Of a DNA stretch of 9,099 nucleotides, positions 1-6,490 are shown piece after piece. The position numbers and the translations under genes were made by a program. Below the pieces are notes generated by a model. It was not told the DNA's origin and ran no database searches. It saw nothing but the letters and a program-made list of their open reading frames with translations. The first letter of the stretch is position 1. Each line of letters opens with the position of its first letter. This stretch comes from Halanaerobiaceae bacterium. GTDB taxonomy: Bacteria; Bacillota_F; Halanaerobiia; Halanaerobiales; CSSED10-376. Location of the stretch: positions 1 through 9,099 of the forward strand of contig PWOK01000226.1 of NCBI GenBank assembly GCA_003557445.1. Direction: 5' to 3'.

Positions 1-717
1 AAGAAAGTTGTCAGTATGCCTTTACTCGTTACAATTGGGATAGATACGGAAGGGCGCAGGGATATTCTTGGAGTAGATATGGCTGTCTCTGAAAGTGAAG
101 AAGCCTGGAGAGAGCACCATAGAAAGTTAAAAGCTCGGGGGCTTAAAACAGTCAGTCTCACAATTTCTGACAAGCTCGCAGGACTTGTGAAAGTTATTGA
201 TGAGGAATATGCAGGCAGTCCTCATCAGAGATGCATGGTTCACTTTGAAAGAAATGTACTTTCAAAGGTGCCTTACAAAGAAAGGAAAGTACTCGGGAAT
301 TATTTAAAGCAGATTTATAATTCCCCGACTAAAAAAATGGCTTTGAAAATTGCTTCAATGATTGCGGATGAATACAGAAACAGATACCCGGCGGTATCTA
401 GGATTTTGAACAGACACGTTGAGGAAACACTCTCATATTTTGATTTTGCTGAGCATCACTGGAGGAAGATTCGTACGACGAATTTAATTGAAGGAACATT
501 AAACAGTATCCTTAAAAAACGGGCTAAAGCAGTAGGAATATTTCCTAACCGTGAATCCTGCATACGATACGCCTGCTGTCAGTTGATGGAAATAGCAGAA
601 GACTGGCAAACCGGCAGAAGGTACATGAGAATGGAGGGAAATGAAGCTGAAGATACGGGTGAATTATTAGAGGAAATTAGGAAAGTAAAAATGACGGAGG
701 AATTGGTTGCTCACTAA
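1..717 (+). CDS. IS256-family (mutator type) transposase, 5'-truncated by window edge
   Basis: This is a DDE transposase that moves an IS256-type element. The reading frame is open from base 1, so the ATG at 16 is internal and about 160-170 N-terminal residues of the usual roughly 400 are missing. Counting from that ATG, the second catalytic Asp is D52 in the motif TISD. The family's Cys-x2-His signature is in QRCMVHF, and the catalytic Glu is E159 in TTNLIEGTLN. The family-typical stretch KRAKAVGIFPN follows. The first catalytic Asp would lie just left of the window. The C-terminus (GRRYMRMEG, then an acidic tail) looks complete and no frameshift is seen, so the copy may be active if its left part is intact. 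Its last 11 bases overlap the proposed start of the next gene. Confidence 0.9.
   Translation, partial: KKVVSMPLLVTIGIDTEGRRDILGVDMAVSESEEAWREHHRKLKARGLKTVSLTISDKLAGLVKVIDEEYAGSPHQRCMVHFERNVLSKVPYKERKVLGNYLKQIYNSPTKKMALKIASMIADEYRNRYPAVSRILNRHVEETLSYFDFAEHHWRKIRTTNLIEGTLNSILKKRAKAVGIFPNRESCIRYACCQLMEIAEDWQTGRRYMRMEGNEAEDTGELLEEIRKVKMTEELVAH
696..700 (+). promoter_or_regulatory. Shine-Dalgarno GGAGG inside the transposase gene, setting a TTG start
   Basis: GGAGG lies 6 nt upstream of TTG at 707. An in-frame stop (TGA, 692-694) lies just before it, so TTG 707 is the only common start codon upstream of ATG 812 in this frame. The site is within the last codons of the transposase, so the methyltransferase would be translated from IS-derived signals, perhaps coupled to transposase translation. 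Confidence 0.5.
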
Positions 718-1366
718 CTTTTACAGAACAATTGGGATTGACTCCCCTATTAATAGAAAGGAAGAGGCCATAAAAAAAATATTCTCTGCTATTAAAAGCT
801 GGAAATTACCTATGGGGGATTATTTGGAATTTGGTGTTTTTCAAGGTAGAGCCTTTGTGGGTGCGTACAGGTATTCTAAAAAAATGAAGTTTACAAGTAT
901 GAAATTCTATGCTTTTGATTCATTTGAGGGCTTACCTGAAGTTGTAGGCAAAGACGCTGAGTATAACCATTTCTATGCGGGGCAGTACAGTTGTTCCTGT
1001 GAAAAATTTGTAAAGATACTAAAAAGGAACAAAGTTGATATGAACCGGGTAACAATAATGCCAGGTTTTTTTGATAAGGTTCTAACTGCTGATTTAAAAA
1101 AGAAATTAAAAATAGAAAGAGTATCTGTTGTATGGATTGATTGCGACCTGTATGAGTCGACAGTTCCTGTTCTTAATTTCATAACAGAGTATCTTTCTAC
1201 CGGAACTTTTATTGTTTTTGACGACTGGTTCAGTTTTGGAGCGGACCCTTACGCAGGAGAAATTAAAGCAGTGCGGGAATGGCTTGAGAAAAATAAAAAC
1301 ATAACTCTTGCACATTATAAGGACTATGGAGGCGCAGGAAGGATATTTCTTGTGCAGAGATGGTAG
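707..1366 (+). CDS. TylF/MycF-type SAM-dependent O-methyltransferase, 5' end replaced by IS sequence
   Basis: A class I methyltransferase of the macrocin O-methyltransferase (TylF/MycF) type, which methylates sugar hydroxyls. Visible motifs are the SAM-binding loop YLEFGVFQGRAF (residues 39-50), FDSFEGLPE (70-78), WIDCDLYES (143-151) and FDDWF (171-175). D145, D172 and D173 have the same spacing as the magnesium ligands I recall for MycF (D191, D218, D219), so the catalytic core looks intact. At 219 aa it is shorter than TylF/MycF (about 250). The first 13 or so residues appear to be encoded by the IS terminal repeat, so the original N-terminus is probably lost. An internal ATG at 812, with weak GGAA upstream, sits just before the SAM loop and is an alternative start. 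The substrate is unknown; a glycan sugar is likely from context. Confidence 0.75.
   Translation: MLTNFYRTIGIDSPINRKEEAIKKIFSAIKSWKLPMGDYLEFGVFQGRAFVGAYRYSKKMKFTSMKFYAFDSFEGLPEVVGKDAEYNHFYAGQYSCSCEKFVKILKRNKVDMNRVTIMPGFFDKVLTADLKKKLKIERVSVVWIDCDLYESTVPVLNFITEYLSTGTFIVFDDWFSFGADPYAGEIKAVREWLEKNKNITLAHYKDYGGAGRIFLVQRW
718..747 (+). repeat. Probable right terminal inverted repeat of the IS256-type element
   Basis: Immediately after the transposase stop the sequence reads CTTTTACAGAACAATTGGGA and then TTGACTCCCC. Read from the outside inward it starts GGGGAGTCAA and ends with TGTAAAAG, the general pattern of IS256-family ends. The position, directly behind the transposase stop, also fits. The matching left end is outside the window, so the call rests on family resemblance only. 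The exact outer base could differ by a few nucleotides. Confidence 0.55.
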
Positions 1367-1422
1367 CTAAATAATATATTTTAAGCTGGCGAATTTCTGA
1401 ATTGGAATCTCAGAGTATGTAA

Positions 1423-1451
1423 TTGCAAGAGCAAAAACTGTTAATTATTTT
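1423..1451 (+). promoter_or_regulatory. Possible sigma-70-type promoter ahead of the nonulosonate operon
   Basis: TTGCAA (1423-1428) and TATTTT (1446-1451) are separated by 17 nt; each matches 4 of 6 consensus bases. They lie in the 111-bp gap between the methyltransferase and the neuB-like gene, about 26 nt upstream of the latter. The gap is AT-rich, so a chance match is possible. No convincing terminator was seen in the gap, so read-through from upstream is also possible. Confidence 0.3.
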
Positions 1452-1462
1452 TAAAAAGCGAA

Positions 1463-1467
1463 AGGAG
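1463..1467 (+). promoter_or_regulatory. Shine-Dalgarno AGGAG of the neuB-like gene
   Basis: AGGAG lies 7 nt before TTG 1475 and 10 nt before ATG 1478, which are adjacent codons in the same frame. Spacing allows either. ATG 1478 was chosen because of codon strength; the difference is one residue. Confidence 0.6.
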
Positions 1468-1477
1468 AAAAGGTTTG

Positions 1478-2539
1478 ATGATAAGTTTTAAAGTTGATGG
1501 CAAGGAAATATCTCGTAATGGTGATAAGGCTTTTATAATTGCTGAAATAGGACACAACCATCAGGGAGATATTGAAATTTGTAAGGATTTGTTTTCCGAA
1601 GCAGCTAAAGCTGGAGCTGGTGCAGTTAAACTTCAAAAAAGATTTAACAAAGATCTTTATACAACTGAAATGTATAATTCACCCTATACTAGTGAAAATG
1701 CTTACGCTCCAACATATGGTAAACATAGGGAATACCTAGAATTTGGAAAGAAAGAGTACTTAGAGCTTAAAGCTTTTGCAGAGAGTAAAGGGCTTGTGTT
1801 TCTTTCAACAGCATTTGATTTTAAATCGGTAGACTTTTTAGAAGAGATTAATGTATCTGCACATAAAATTGCTTCAGGAGATTTACCAAATATTCCATTA
1901 ATTAAGTACATTGCGAAATGTGGAAAACCTGTATTCATTTCTACGGGCGGAGCTTGTTTCAAAGATGTGCAGAGAGCCTACAATGCTATAAAGCCTATAA
2001 ATAAAAATATTTGTATTATGCAGTGTACCGCTGGCTATCCAGCGAAAACTAGTGAATTGAACTTGAAAGTAATCCAAACATACCTAAAAGAATTTCCAGA
2101 TATTGTTGTGGGATTATCAGATCACCATCAAAGTATTCTACCTTCTACACTTGGTTACATGCTTGGTGCTAGGGTTTTCGAGAAGCATTTTACTCTGAGC
2201 AGGTCTTGGAAAGGTAGCGATCAGGCTTTTTCTTTAGAACCTATGGGGCTTTATAGGATTGTGAGAGATCTAAGTTTGATACCAATAGAGTTAGGAGACG
2301 GTGTTAAAATAGTATTTGACTCAGAAAAAGAGCCAATCCGGAAAATGGGCAAAATGATAGTGGCTTCAAGAAACTTGAAAAAGGGTCATATAATAGGGGA
2401 AAAGGATGTGAATTTTAAGAGCCCTTGTGAAGGGCTTTCTCCGTATATGTTGGAAGATATATTAGGAAGTAAGCTTAAAAATGATATAAAAAAAGAACAA
2501 CCGTTAAAAATGGAGTATTTGGATAGAGGGGATATCTAA
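1478..2539 (+). CDS. neuB: Sialic/nonulosonic acid synthase (NeuB/NANS-type)
   Basis: This enzyme condenses phosphoenolpyruvate with a six-carbon sugar (ManNAc, its 6-phosphate, or mannose-6-phosphate) to form a nine-carbon 2-keto acid. The TIM-barrel domain shows IIAEIGHNHQGD (20-31), KIASGD, STGG, QCTAGYPA, GLSDHH (H216) and EKHFTL (H237). H216 and H237 match the metal-binding histidines of Neisseria NeuB (H215, H236) in order and spacing. A C-terminal antifreeze-like (SAF) domain starts near residue 290. Length (353 aa) is normal. Stretches such as the PYTS...TYGKH...LEF region, QCTAGYP and SWKGSDQAFSLEP resemble animal NANS more than Neisseria NeuB. The SAF-domain arginine that contacts the N-acetyl group in Neisseria (R314) is replaced by S315. 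The next gene begins 2 nt downstream. The exact sugar is not certain; Neu5Ac-9-P or Kdn-9-P are the leading options. Confidence 0.9.
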   Translation: MISFKVDGKEISRNGDKAFIIAEIGHNHQGDIEICKDLFSEAAKAGAGAVKLQKRFNKDLYTTEMYNSPYTSENAYAPTYGKHREYLEFGKKEYLELKAFAESKGLVFLSTAFDFKSVDFLEEINVSAHKIASGDLPNIPLIKYIAKCGKPVFISTGGACFKDVQRAYNAIKPINKNICIMQCTAGYPAKTSELNLKVIQTYLKEFPDIVVGLSDHHQSILPSTLGYMLGARVFEKHFTLSRSWKGSDQAFSLEPMGLYRIVRDLSLIPIELGDGVKIVFDSEKEPIRKMGKMIVASRNLKKGHIIGEKDVNFKSPCEGLSPYMLEDILGSKLKNDIKKEQPLKMEYLDRGDI

Positions 2540-2541
2540 AC

Positions 2542-3726
2542 ATGCAAAATATAGTAATTATCCCTGCGCGTGGTAGATCGAAAGGAATAAAAAGAAAGAA
2601 CCTTAAGTATGTATGGGGTGCTCCCTTGGTTATTTCTGCTGCAATGCAAGCTAAATCTGCCAAAAATGTGAATGATGTATATGTTAGCACCGAAGATGAA
2701 GAAATAAAGAAAGTTTGTACAGATTACAATGTTAAATATATTGAACGTCCAAAGCAATTAGCTCTAGATGAAAGTAGTACAGATGCAGTGATTGACCATG
2801 CTATTGATTATCTGAAGAGCATAAATTTACATGTTGGAGTATTAGGTCTTTTACAATGTACGGCTCCTTTTGTGACGAGTAGGGATATTGAAGAAGTTAT
2901 TAATGCTGTTTTGTGTGACAATGCCGATTCATCATTTGCTGCTTGCAAATGGCATGGCTTTCTTTGGTGTAAAAACAAGAGAGGTTTTGTAGATGGAATT
3001 AATCACGATGGAACTAATCGTAAAAGAAGACAAGATATGGATTTGAATTACTTAGAGGCAGGTTCAATTTATGCATTGAAACCTGAGGTTTTTAAAAAAC
3101 AAAAAACCCGCTTTTGTGGCAAGACTAAAATAGTAGAAATAGAGAGATCCCGCGTTTTAGAAATAGATGAAATAGAAGATTTACTTATTGCTAGAGCAAT
3201 GCTCCCTCTACTTGCGAATAAAATTATTTCTTCTCCCCCCCTTGAAAAAATAAGAGGAATTGCCCTTGATTTTGATGGTGTATTAACTGATAACAAGGTA
3301 TATACTGATGAAAACGGTAAAGAGCATGTAGTGTGTTCAAAATCTGACAGCATCGTTGTAGAGGAATTTCAGAGATTAAAAATTGAGATTGTAATAATCT
3401 CAACGGAACATAACTCTGTTGTTTTAAAACGTGCAGAAAAAATTGGAATTCAAGCTTTGACAGGAGTAAAAAACAAATCAACTGTGTTTAGAAAGTGGAT
3501 GAAGGAGAAAGGTTTAGATCCCAATGAAGTAATATATGTCGGGAATGATTTGAATGATATTGAGTGCTTTCATATGGCCGGCTTAGCAGTCGCACCTTCG
3601 GATGCCGAGACTTCAGCAAAAAAACACGCGCAATATATATTACAAAGAAAAGGCGGAGATGGTGTGTTAAGAGAGATATATGACTTAATATATATTGTAA
3701 ACTCTGAATATACAAAATCAAGGTAG
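2542..3726 (+). CDS. neuA: CMP-nonulosonate cytidylyltransferase fused to KdsC/CMAS-type HAD phosphatase
   Basis: This is a two-domain protein of the CMAS architecture. Residues 1 to about 225 form the cytidylyltransferase that activates the nonulosonic acid with CTP. Its motifs are IIPARGRSKGIKRKN (6-20), VSTEDEEI, LLQCTAPF, RRQDMDLNYLEAGSIYAL and LEIDEIEDL (D209 and D213 as probable metal ligands). Residues about 238-390 form a HAD phosphatase. Its motif I is DFDGVLTD, with nucleophile D243 and acid/base D245. Motif II is S287/T288, a lysine of motif III lies in GVKNK (310 or 312), and motif IV is GNDLND (D336, D339). The phosphatase active site therefore looks complete. It would fit removal of a 9-phosphate from the NeuB-type product before activation. 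AGGGG at 2527-2531 is the ribosome-binding site, inside the end of the upstream gene. Confidence 0.88.
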   Translation: MQNIVIIPARGRSKGIKRKNLKYVWGAPLVISAAMQAKSAKNVNDVYVSTEDEEIKKVCTDYNVKYIERPKQLALDESSTDAVIDHAIDYLKSINLHVGVLGLLQCTAPFVTSRDIEEVINAVLCDNADSSFAACKWHGFLWCKNKRGFVDGINHDGTNRKRRQDMDLNYLEAGSIYALKPEVFKKQKTRFCGKTKIVEIERSRVLEIDEIEDLLIARAMLPLLANKIISSPPLEKIRGIALDFDGVLTDNKVYTDENGKEHVVCSKSDSIVVEEFQRLKIEIVIISTEHNSVVLKRAEKIGIQALTGVKNKSTVFRKWMKEKGLDPNEVIYVGNDLNDIECFHMAGLAVAPSDAETSAKKHAQYILQRKGGDGVLREIYDLIYIVNSEYTKSR

Positions 3727-3733
3727 AATTACA

Positions 3734-4879
3734 TTGAAAAGAAAAATTCTTCATGTAGCAAGTTTTTGTGGGAATCCTGGAGACGCAATCAATCACTATG
3801 GCTTTTATAGTTTACTTGATGAGGTTATATCAGAGAATTATGAAGTTACACAGCTGGAGATAAGGAAAACGTATCAAAATTACGATTATGATGATGCTTG
3901 GGATTTTGATGAAGATTTCGCAGAATACGCAAATAAATTTGATGATGTTTTTGTTGGTGGAGGCGCTAATTTCGAACTCTTCATAAATGAATCACCTACC
4001 GGCGCGACAATTTCTCTTACGCCTAAAGTTCTTGATAAAATAAAATGTAATTTAAATTTTTACGAACAGGGATTTAAAATCTATAAGCAAACTACCGAAG
4101 ATTTAATTAATCGTTTCGGAAAGTTTTTAAAAGCCGCTTCAAATAAAAAAAATTGCACCATATCTGTACGGAATGATGGTTCTTTGGAGCAACTAAGCGC
4201 TCTTTATGGTAATTATATAAAAAGAAAAATAGTTAAAATATGCGACAATGCCATGTTTTGTCCATTACCTTCAAATACATTGAAGTGGCATAAAAGCTTG
4301 CCATTTAAGAAATATATTATTTTTAGTCTTGCTGAACAACTTTGGATTGAAAGATTCAATGGGTTAAAAAAAGATGTCTTATTTGTTAATGTTAAAAATA
4401 TTATTGAAAAGATAATGGATGATAATATAGAAACCGGAACAATATTGACTCCTCACATATATAGTGATTTTGGCATAATATACGGGTTAATGAAATGGTT
4501 ACCAGAAAGGATAAAGCGTTCCGGGAGAATAGTTGTTTCTCCCTATTGTCCAGATAGCAAGTCGGCGCTTAACTTATTGGATATATATAGTGATTCATTA
4601 TTAGCAATAACAGGTCGTTTTCATGGTGCAGCAGCAAGTATGTCAAGATTAGTGCCGGTGGCAGAATTTGGTGGGCTTCCAAAAGTTTCTTTTTTAATTA
4701 AAGAAATGTTAGATGGGATTGATATGTATTCTTTAAATATAAATGAAGCTGATTTGGCATATGAATCGATTAAAAAGCTTTTATCAATAAAAACAGATGA
4801 ATGGAGTGATAATTTGAAAACCAAAATAAATTACGAAAAAGAAAAAGCTTTAGGATATCTAAAGGATATTGTGGCCTGA
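3734..4879 (+). CDS. Polysaccharide pyruvyl transferase-family protein
   Basis: Family members have a GT-B-like fold and usually transfer pyruvate from phosphoenolpyruvate to sugars as a ketal; some relatives have other transfer activities. Seen here are the N-terminal glycine loop CGNPGDAINHYG (12-23), VGGGANFEL (74-82), ISVRNDGS in the middle, and the family-typical C-terminal block ITGRFHGAAASMSR with R295-x-H297, followed by FGGLPKVSFLIKEM. No signal peptide or membrane span is seen, so it is probably cytoplasmic. Length (381 aa) is normal. The start is TTG at 3734, with AAGG (3720-3723) 10 nt upstream; no ATG fits better. It begins 7 nt after neuA and is clearly in the same operon. Because the cluster lacks a recognised sialyltransferase, it could instead handle the nonulosonate; this is inference. 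Confidence 0.75.
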   Translation: MKRKILHVASFCGNPGDAINHYGFYSLLDEVISENYEVTQLEIRKTYQNYDYDDAWDFDEDFAEYANKFDDVFVGGGANFELFINESPTGATISLTPKVLDKIKCNLNFYEQGFKIYKQTTEDLINRFGKFLKAASNKKNCTISVRNDGSLEQLSALYGNYIKRKIVKICDNAMFCPLPSNTLKWHKSLPFKKYIIFSLAEQLWIERFNGLKKDVLFVNVKNIIEKIMDDNIETGTILTPHIYSDFGIIYGLMKWLPERIKRSGRIVVSPYCPDSKSALNLLDIYSDSLLAITGRFHGAAASMSRLVPVAEFGGLPKVSFLIKEMLDGIDMYSLNINEADLAYESIKKLLSIKTDEWSDNLKTKINYEKEKALGYLKDIVA

Positions 4880-4888
4880 ATAATTCCT

Positions 4889-6319
4889 ATGAAAAAAATT
4901 TTATATCTTCCAATTGAAACAGTTGCACGAGAACTTGATGGTAATTTATTTTTAGTATATGAATCTTTAAAGAGAGGTTATAGCGTTGCTATCGGAAAGA
5001 AAGGTGAAATTAGAGAATTTGCGAGGACCATAGGTAGCGGGGTTTATATGCATAAACATTGGGAACAGGTTTTTCCCTACAAATTCGATAGTCCTGAGCG
5101 CAAAAAATATGTTTATGTAGGATTTCATCCCGAAGGACTTCTATGTGTAAATCCTGAAAGATTTAAAAAAAGAATAACTGTAAAAGGAGAGTCGGAAAAA
5201 CTAGACATTAATTTTGTTTACGGGGAAACTCAAAAAAAGCTACTCTTGGAAGAAAATCCTTTATTAAAAAAAATCATCGTACCTGTTGGTCATCCTCGTT
5301 TTGATATATTATTCCCTAAATTTCAATCTTTGTTTGATAAAAAAGTAAATAAAATAAAAAGTAAGTTTGGGAACTATATCTTAATAAATACGAATTTTTC
5401 AAGGGGTAACAGAAGTAGGCATTATAAGGAAAATTCACTTGAACAACTGGAAAATAGACATATAAAAAGATATGGTCGTCCATTGAGTAATAAGGATAGA
5501 CTTTTCATCATAAATGAAATCAATTATAAAGAAAACATGTTTTGTGAATATAAAAAAATGTTAGCAATAATTAGCATAAAATTCCCAAATATTAATTTTA
5601 TATTGCGGCCTCATCCTAGTGAAGATCATCTGACTTGGGAAAGTGCTGTAAAATCATTGGACAATGTAGAAGTTGTTTTTGAGGGAAATGTCGCAAATTG
5701 GGTTTTAGGCGCAACAGCAATAATTCATTCTGGGTGTACAACAGCAATAGAAGCTTGGACTGCAAGGAAAGAGGTTATAAGGTATAACCCAATAGATAAG
5801 TCAAGCCCTTACGAATCATTGTTGCCAAATCAATTTGGTAGATTTGCCTCTTCCATTGATGAACTTGAAATTTTAATTGAAGAATTGCTTAAAAATTACA
5901 AATCAGATAACTTTAATGAACAAAAACATATAATTAAACCGTTTCTAGAATCAATTGATGGGAAATTATCTGCTGAAAGAATAATGGATAGAATAGATGA
6001 AGTTTGTAAAGGAAAAAAACTTATGGAGGTTAAAAATGATGCATATGTTGATAGATATTTCTCATTTGAAAGAAAAATTAAGTCTATAATAAAAAAATTC
6101 ATAATAGAAGTTCTACAGAAAAGGACAATCACTAGATTAATTATAGGTGATAGAAAAGCTACAGTGCTAACCTCCAAGTTTCAGAAGTTTCCCGGTATTC
6201 GTAAAAAATATATTATGAGGTTTCTTACTCAGATATCTAAAATTAGAGAAAAGGATTGTGCGACTAAATCAATTGAAGTTAAAAGGCTTGATACAGATTC
6301 CTTTTTTATAGAAGCTTAA
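4889..6319 (+). CDS. Surface carbohydrate biosynthesis protein, GT-B-like glycosyl/glycerophosphate transferase relative
   Basis: The N-terminus, LPIETVARELDGNLFL (7-22), is typical of proteins annotated as 'surface carbohydrate biosynthesis protein'. The C-terminal half of the core has RPHPSED (240-246) and HSGCTTAIEAW (280-290), motifs shared with capsule-type GT-B transferases such as CDP-glycerol glycerophosphotransferases. This points to a nucleotide-sugar or CMP-linked donor, but the reaction is unknown. A basic tail of about 90 residues (380-476) with amphipathic stretches may bind the inner face of the membrane. The start ATG lies 9 nt after the upstream stop with no clear Shine-Dalgarno, which suggests translational coupling. 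The gene is very AT-rich (about 18% GC at 5341-5400). Its place right after the CMP-nonulosonate genes makes it a candidate nonulosonate transferase. Confidence 0.7.
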   Translation: MKKILYLPIETVARELDGNLFLVYESLKRGYSVAIGKKGEIREFARTIGSGVYMHKHWEQVFPYKFDSPERKKYVYVGFHPEGLLCVNPERFKKRITVKGESEKLDINFVYGETQKKLLLEENPLLKKIIVPVGHPRFDILFPKFQSLFDKKVNKIKSKFGNYILINTNFSRGNRSRHYKENSLEQLENRHIKRYGRPLSNKDRLFIINEINYKENMFCEYKKMLAIISIKFPNINFILRPHPSEDHLTWESAVKSLDNVEVVFEGNVANWVLGATAIIHSGCTTAIEAWTARKEVIRYNPIDKSSPYESLLPNQFGRFASSIDELEILIEELLKNYKSDNFNEQKHIIKPFLESIDGKLSAERIMDRIDEVCKGKKLMEVKNDAYVDRYFSFERKIKSIIKKFIIEVLQKRTITRLIIGDRKATVLTSKFQKFPGIRKKYIMRFLTQISKIREKDCATKSIEVKRLDTDSFFIEA

Positions 6320-6490
6320 GTGTACATTTACAAAGTTCAGGTTTAACTTAGTGCTGTCATTATAATAATATTATGCTACTAAAAAGAAGAGTAGAATTTA
6401 AGAAAGGAATGTTATGTTAAATAAGGTTGTATTTGTGCTTTAAGGTATATTTGAATAATTAATTAATATTACTGCTGTGTGGAAATAATT
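6320..6490 (+). other. AT-rich intergenic gap between the two gene blocks
   Basis: This gap separates the nonulosonate operon from the LicD block. It contains a TATAAT hexamer at 6361-6366 but no good -35 at normal spacing, so a promoter is only possible. No stem-loop with a U-run was found. A 9-codon open frame at 6414-6443 has a good ribosome-binding site (listed separately). No remnant of a larger gene was recognised in three forward frames. Confidence 0.5.
6414..6443 (+). other. Nine-codon mini-ORF with strong ribosome-binding site
   Basis: ATG at 6414 is preceded by AAAGGA (6403-6408) at 5 nt spacing and encodes MLNKVVFVL followed by TAA. The peptide looks like the first beta strand of a nucleotide-binding protein, so this may be the leftover start of a lost gene. 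It may also be a leader peptide or chance; homology cannot be shown at this length. Confidence 0.25.

Larger units (their letters stand above)
1..747 (+). mobile_element. IS256-family insertion sequence, right part only
   Basis: The stretch holds the C-terminal part of a mutator/IS256-type transposase and, directly after its stop codon, a sequence that looks like the right terminal repeat of such an element. The left end and the N-terminal part of the transposase lie outside the window. The boundary near 747 is inferred from the look of the terminal repeat and from where methyltransferase homology seems to begin; target-site duplication cannot be tested here. The element borders a glycan gene cluster, a common place for IS insertion and for gene exchange between strains. 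Confidence 0.7.

Noticed and set aside
1396..1413. Short inverted repeat TCTGA...TCAGA in the gap before neuB
   Set aside because: Five base pairs with an 8-nt loop and no U-run is within chance expectation.
1478..2539. Reading the synthase as PseI or LegI (pseudaminic or legionaminic acid)
   Set aside because: No Pse/Leg dehydratase, aminotransferase or acetyltransferase genes are in the window and the motifs resemble NANS. It cannot be fully excluded because upstream genes are cut off by the IS and the window edge.
2542..3726. Reading the fused protein as KdsB-KdsC (Kdo pathway)
   Set aside because: The N-terminal domain has the acylneuraminate motif IPARGRSKGIKRKN and RRQD...E-x-GSIYAL, and its partner gene is a NeuB-type synthase with a SAF domain rather than KdsA, so the nonulosonate assignment fits better.
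6024..6089. TGGAGG followed by ATG 6036 and a 17-codon frame inside the surface-carbohydrate gene
   Set aside because: The ribosome-binding-like site is good, but the frame is short, lies out of frame within a continuous gene and encodes nothing recognisable. Purine-rich codons make such matches common here.
5896..6177. Minus-strand open frame of 93 aa inside the surface-carbohydrate gene
   Set aside because: It is a shadow of the AT-rich + strand gene, is rich in Phe, Ile, Leu and Ser as expected for reverse-frame translation, and has no recognisable motif. The same applies to the other minus-strand frames, for example 3069-3353, 3224-3481 and 8363-8659.
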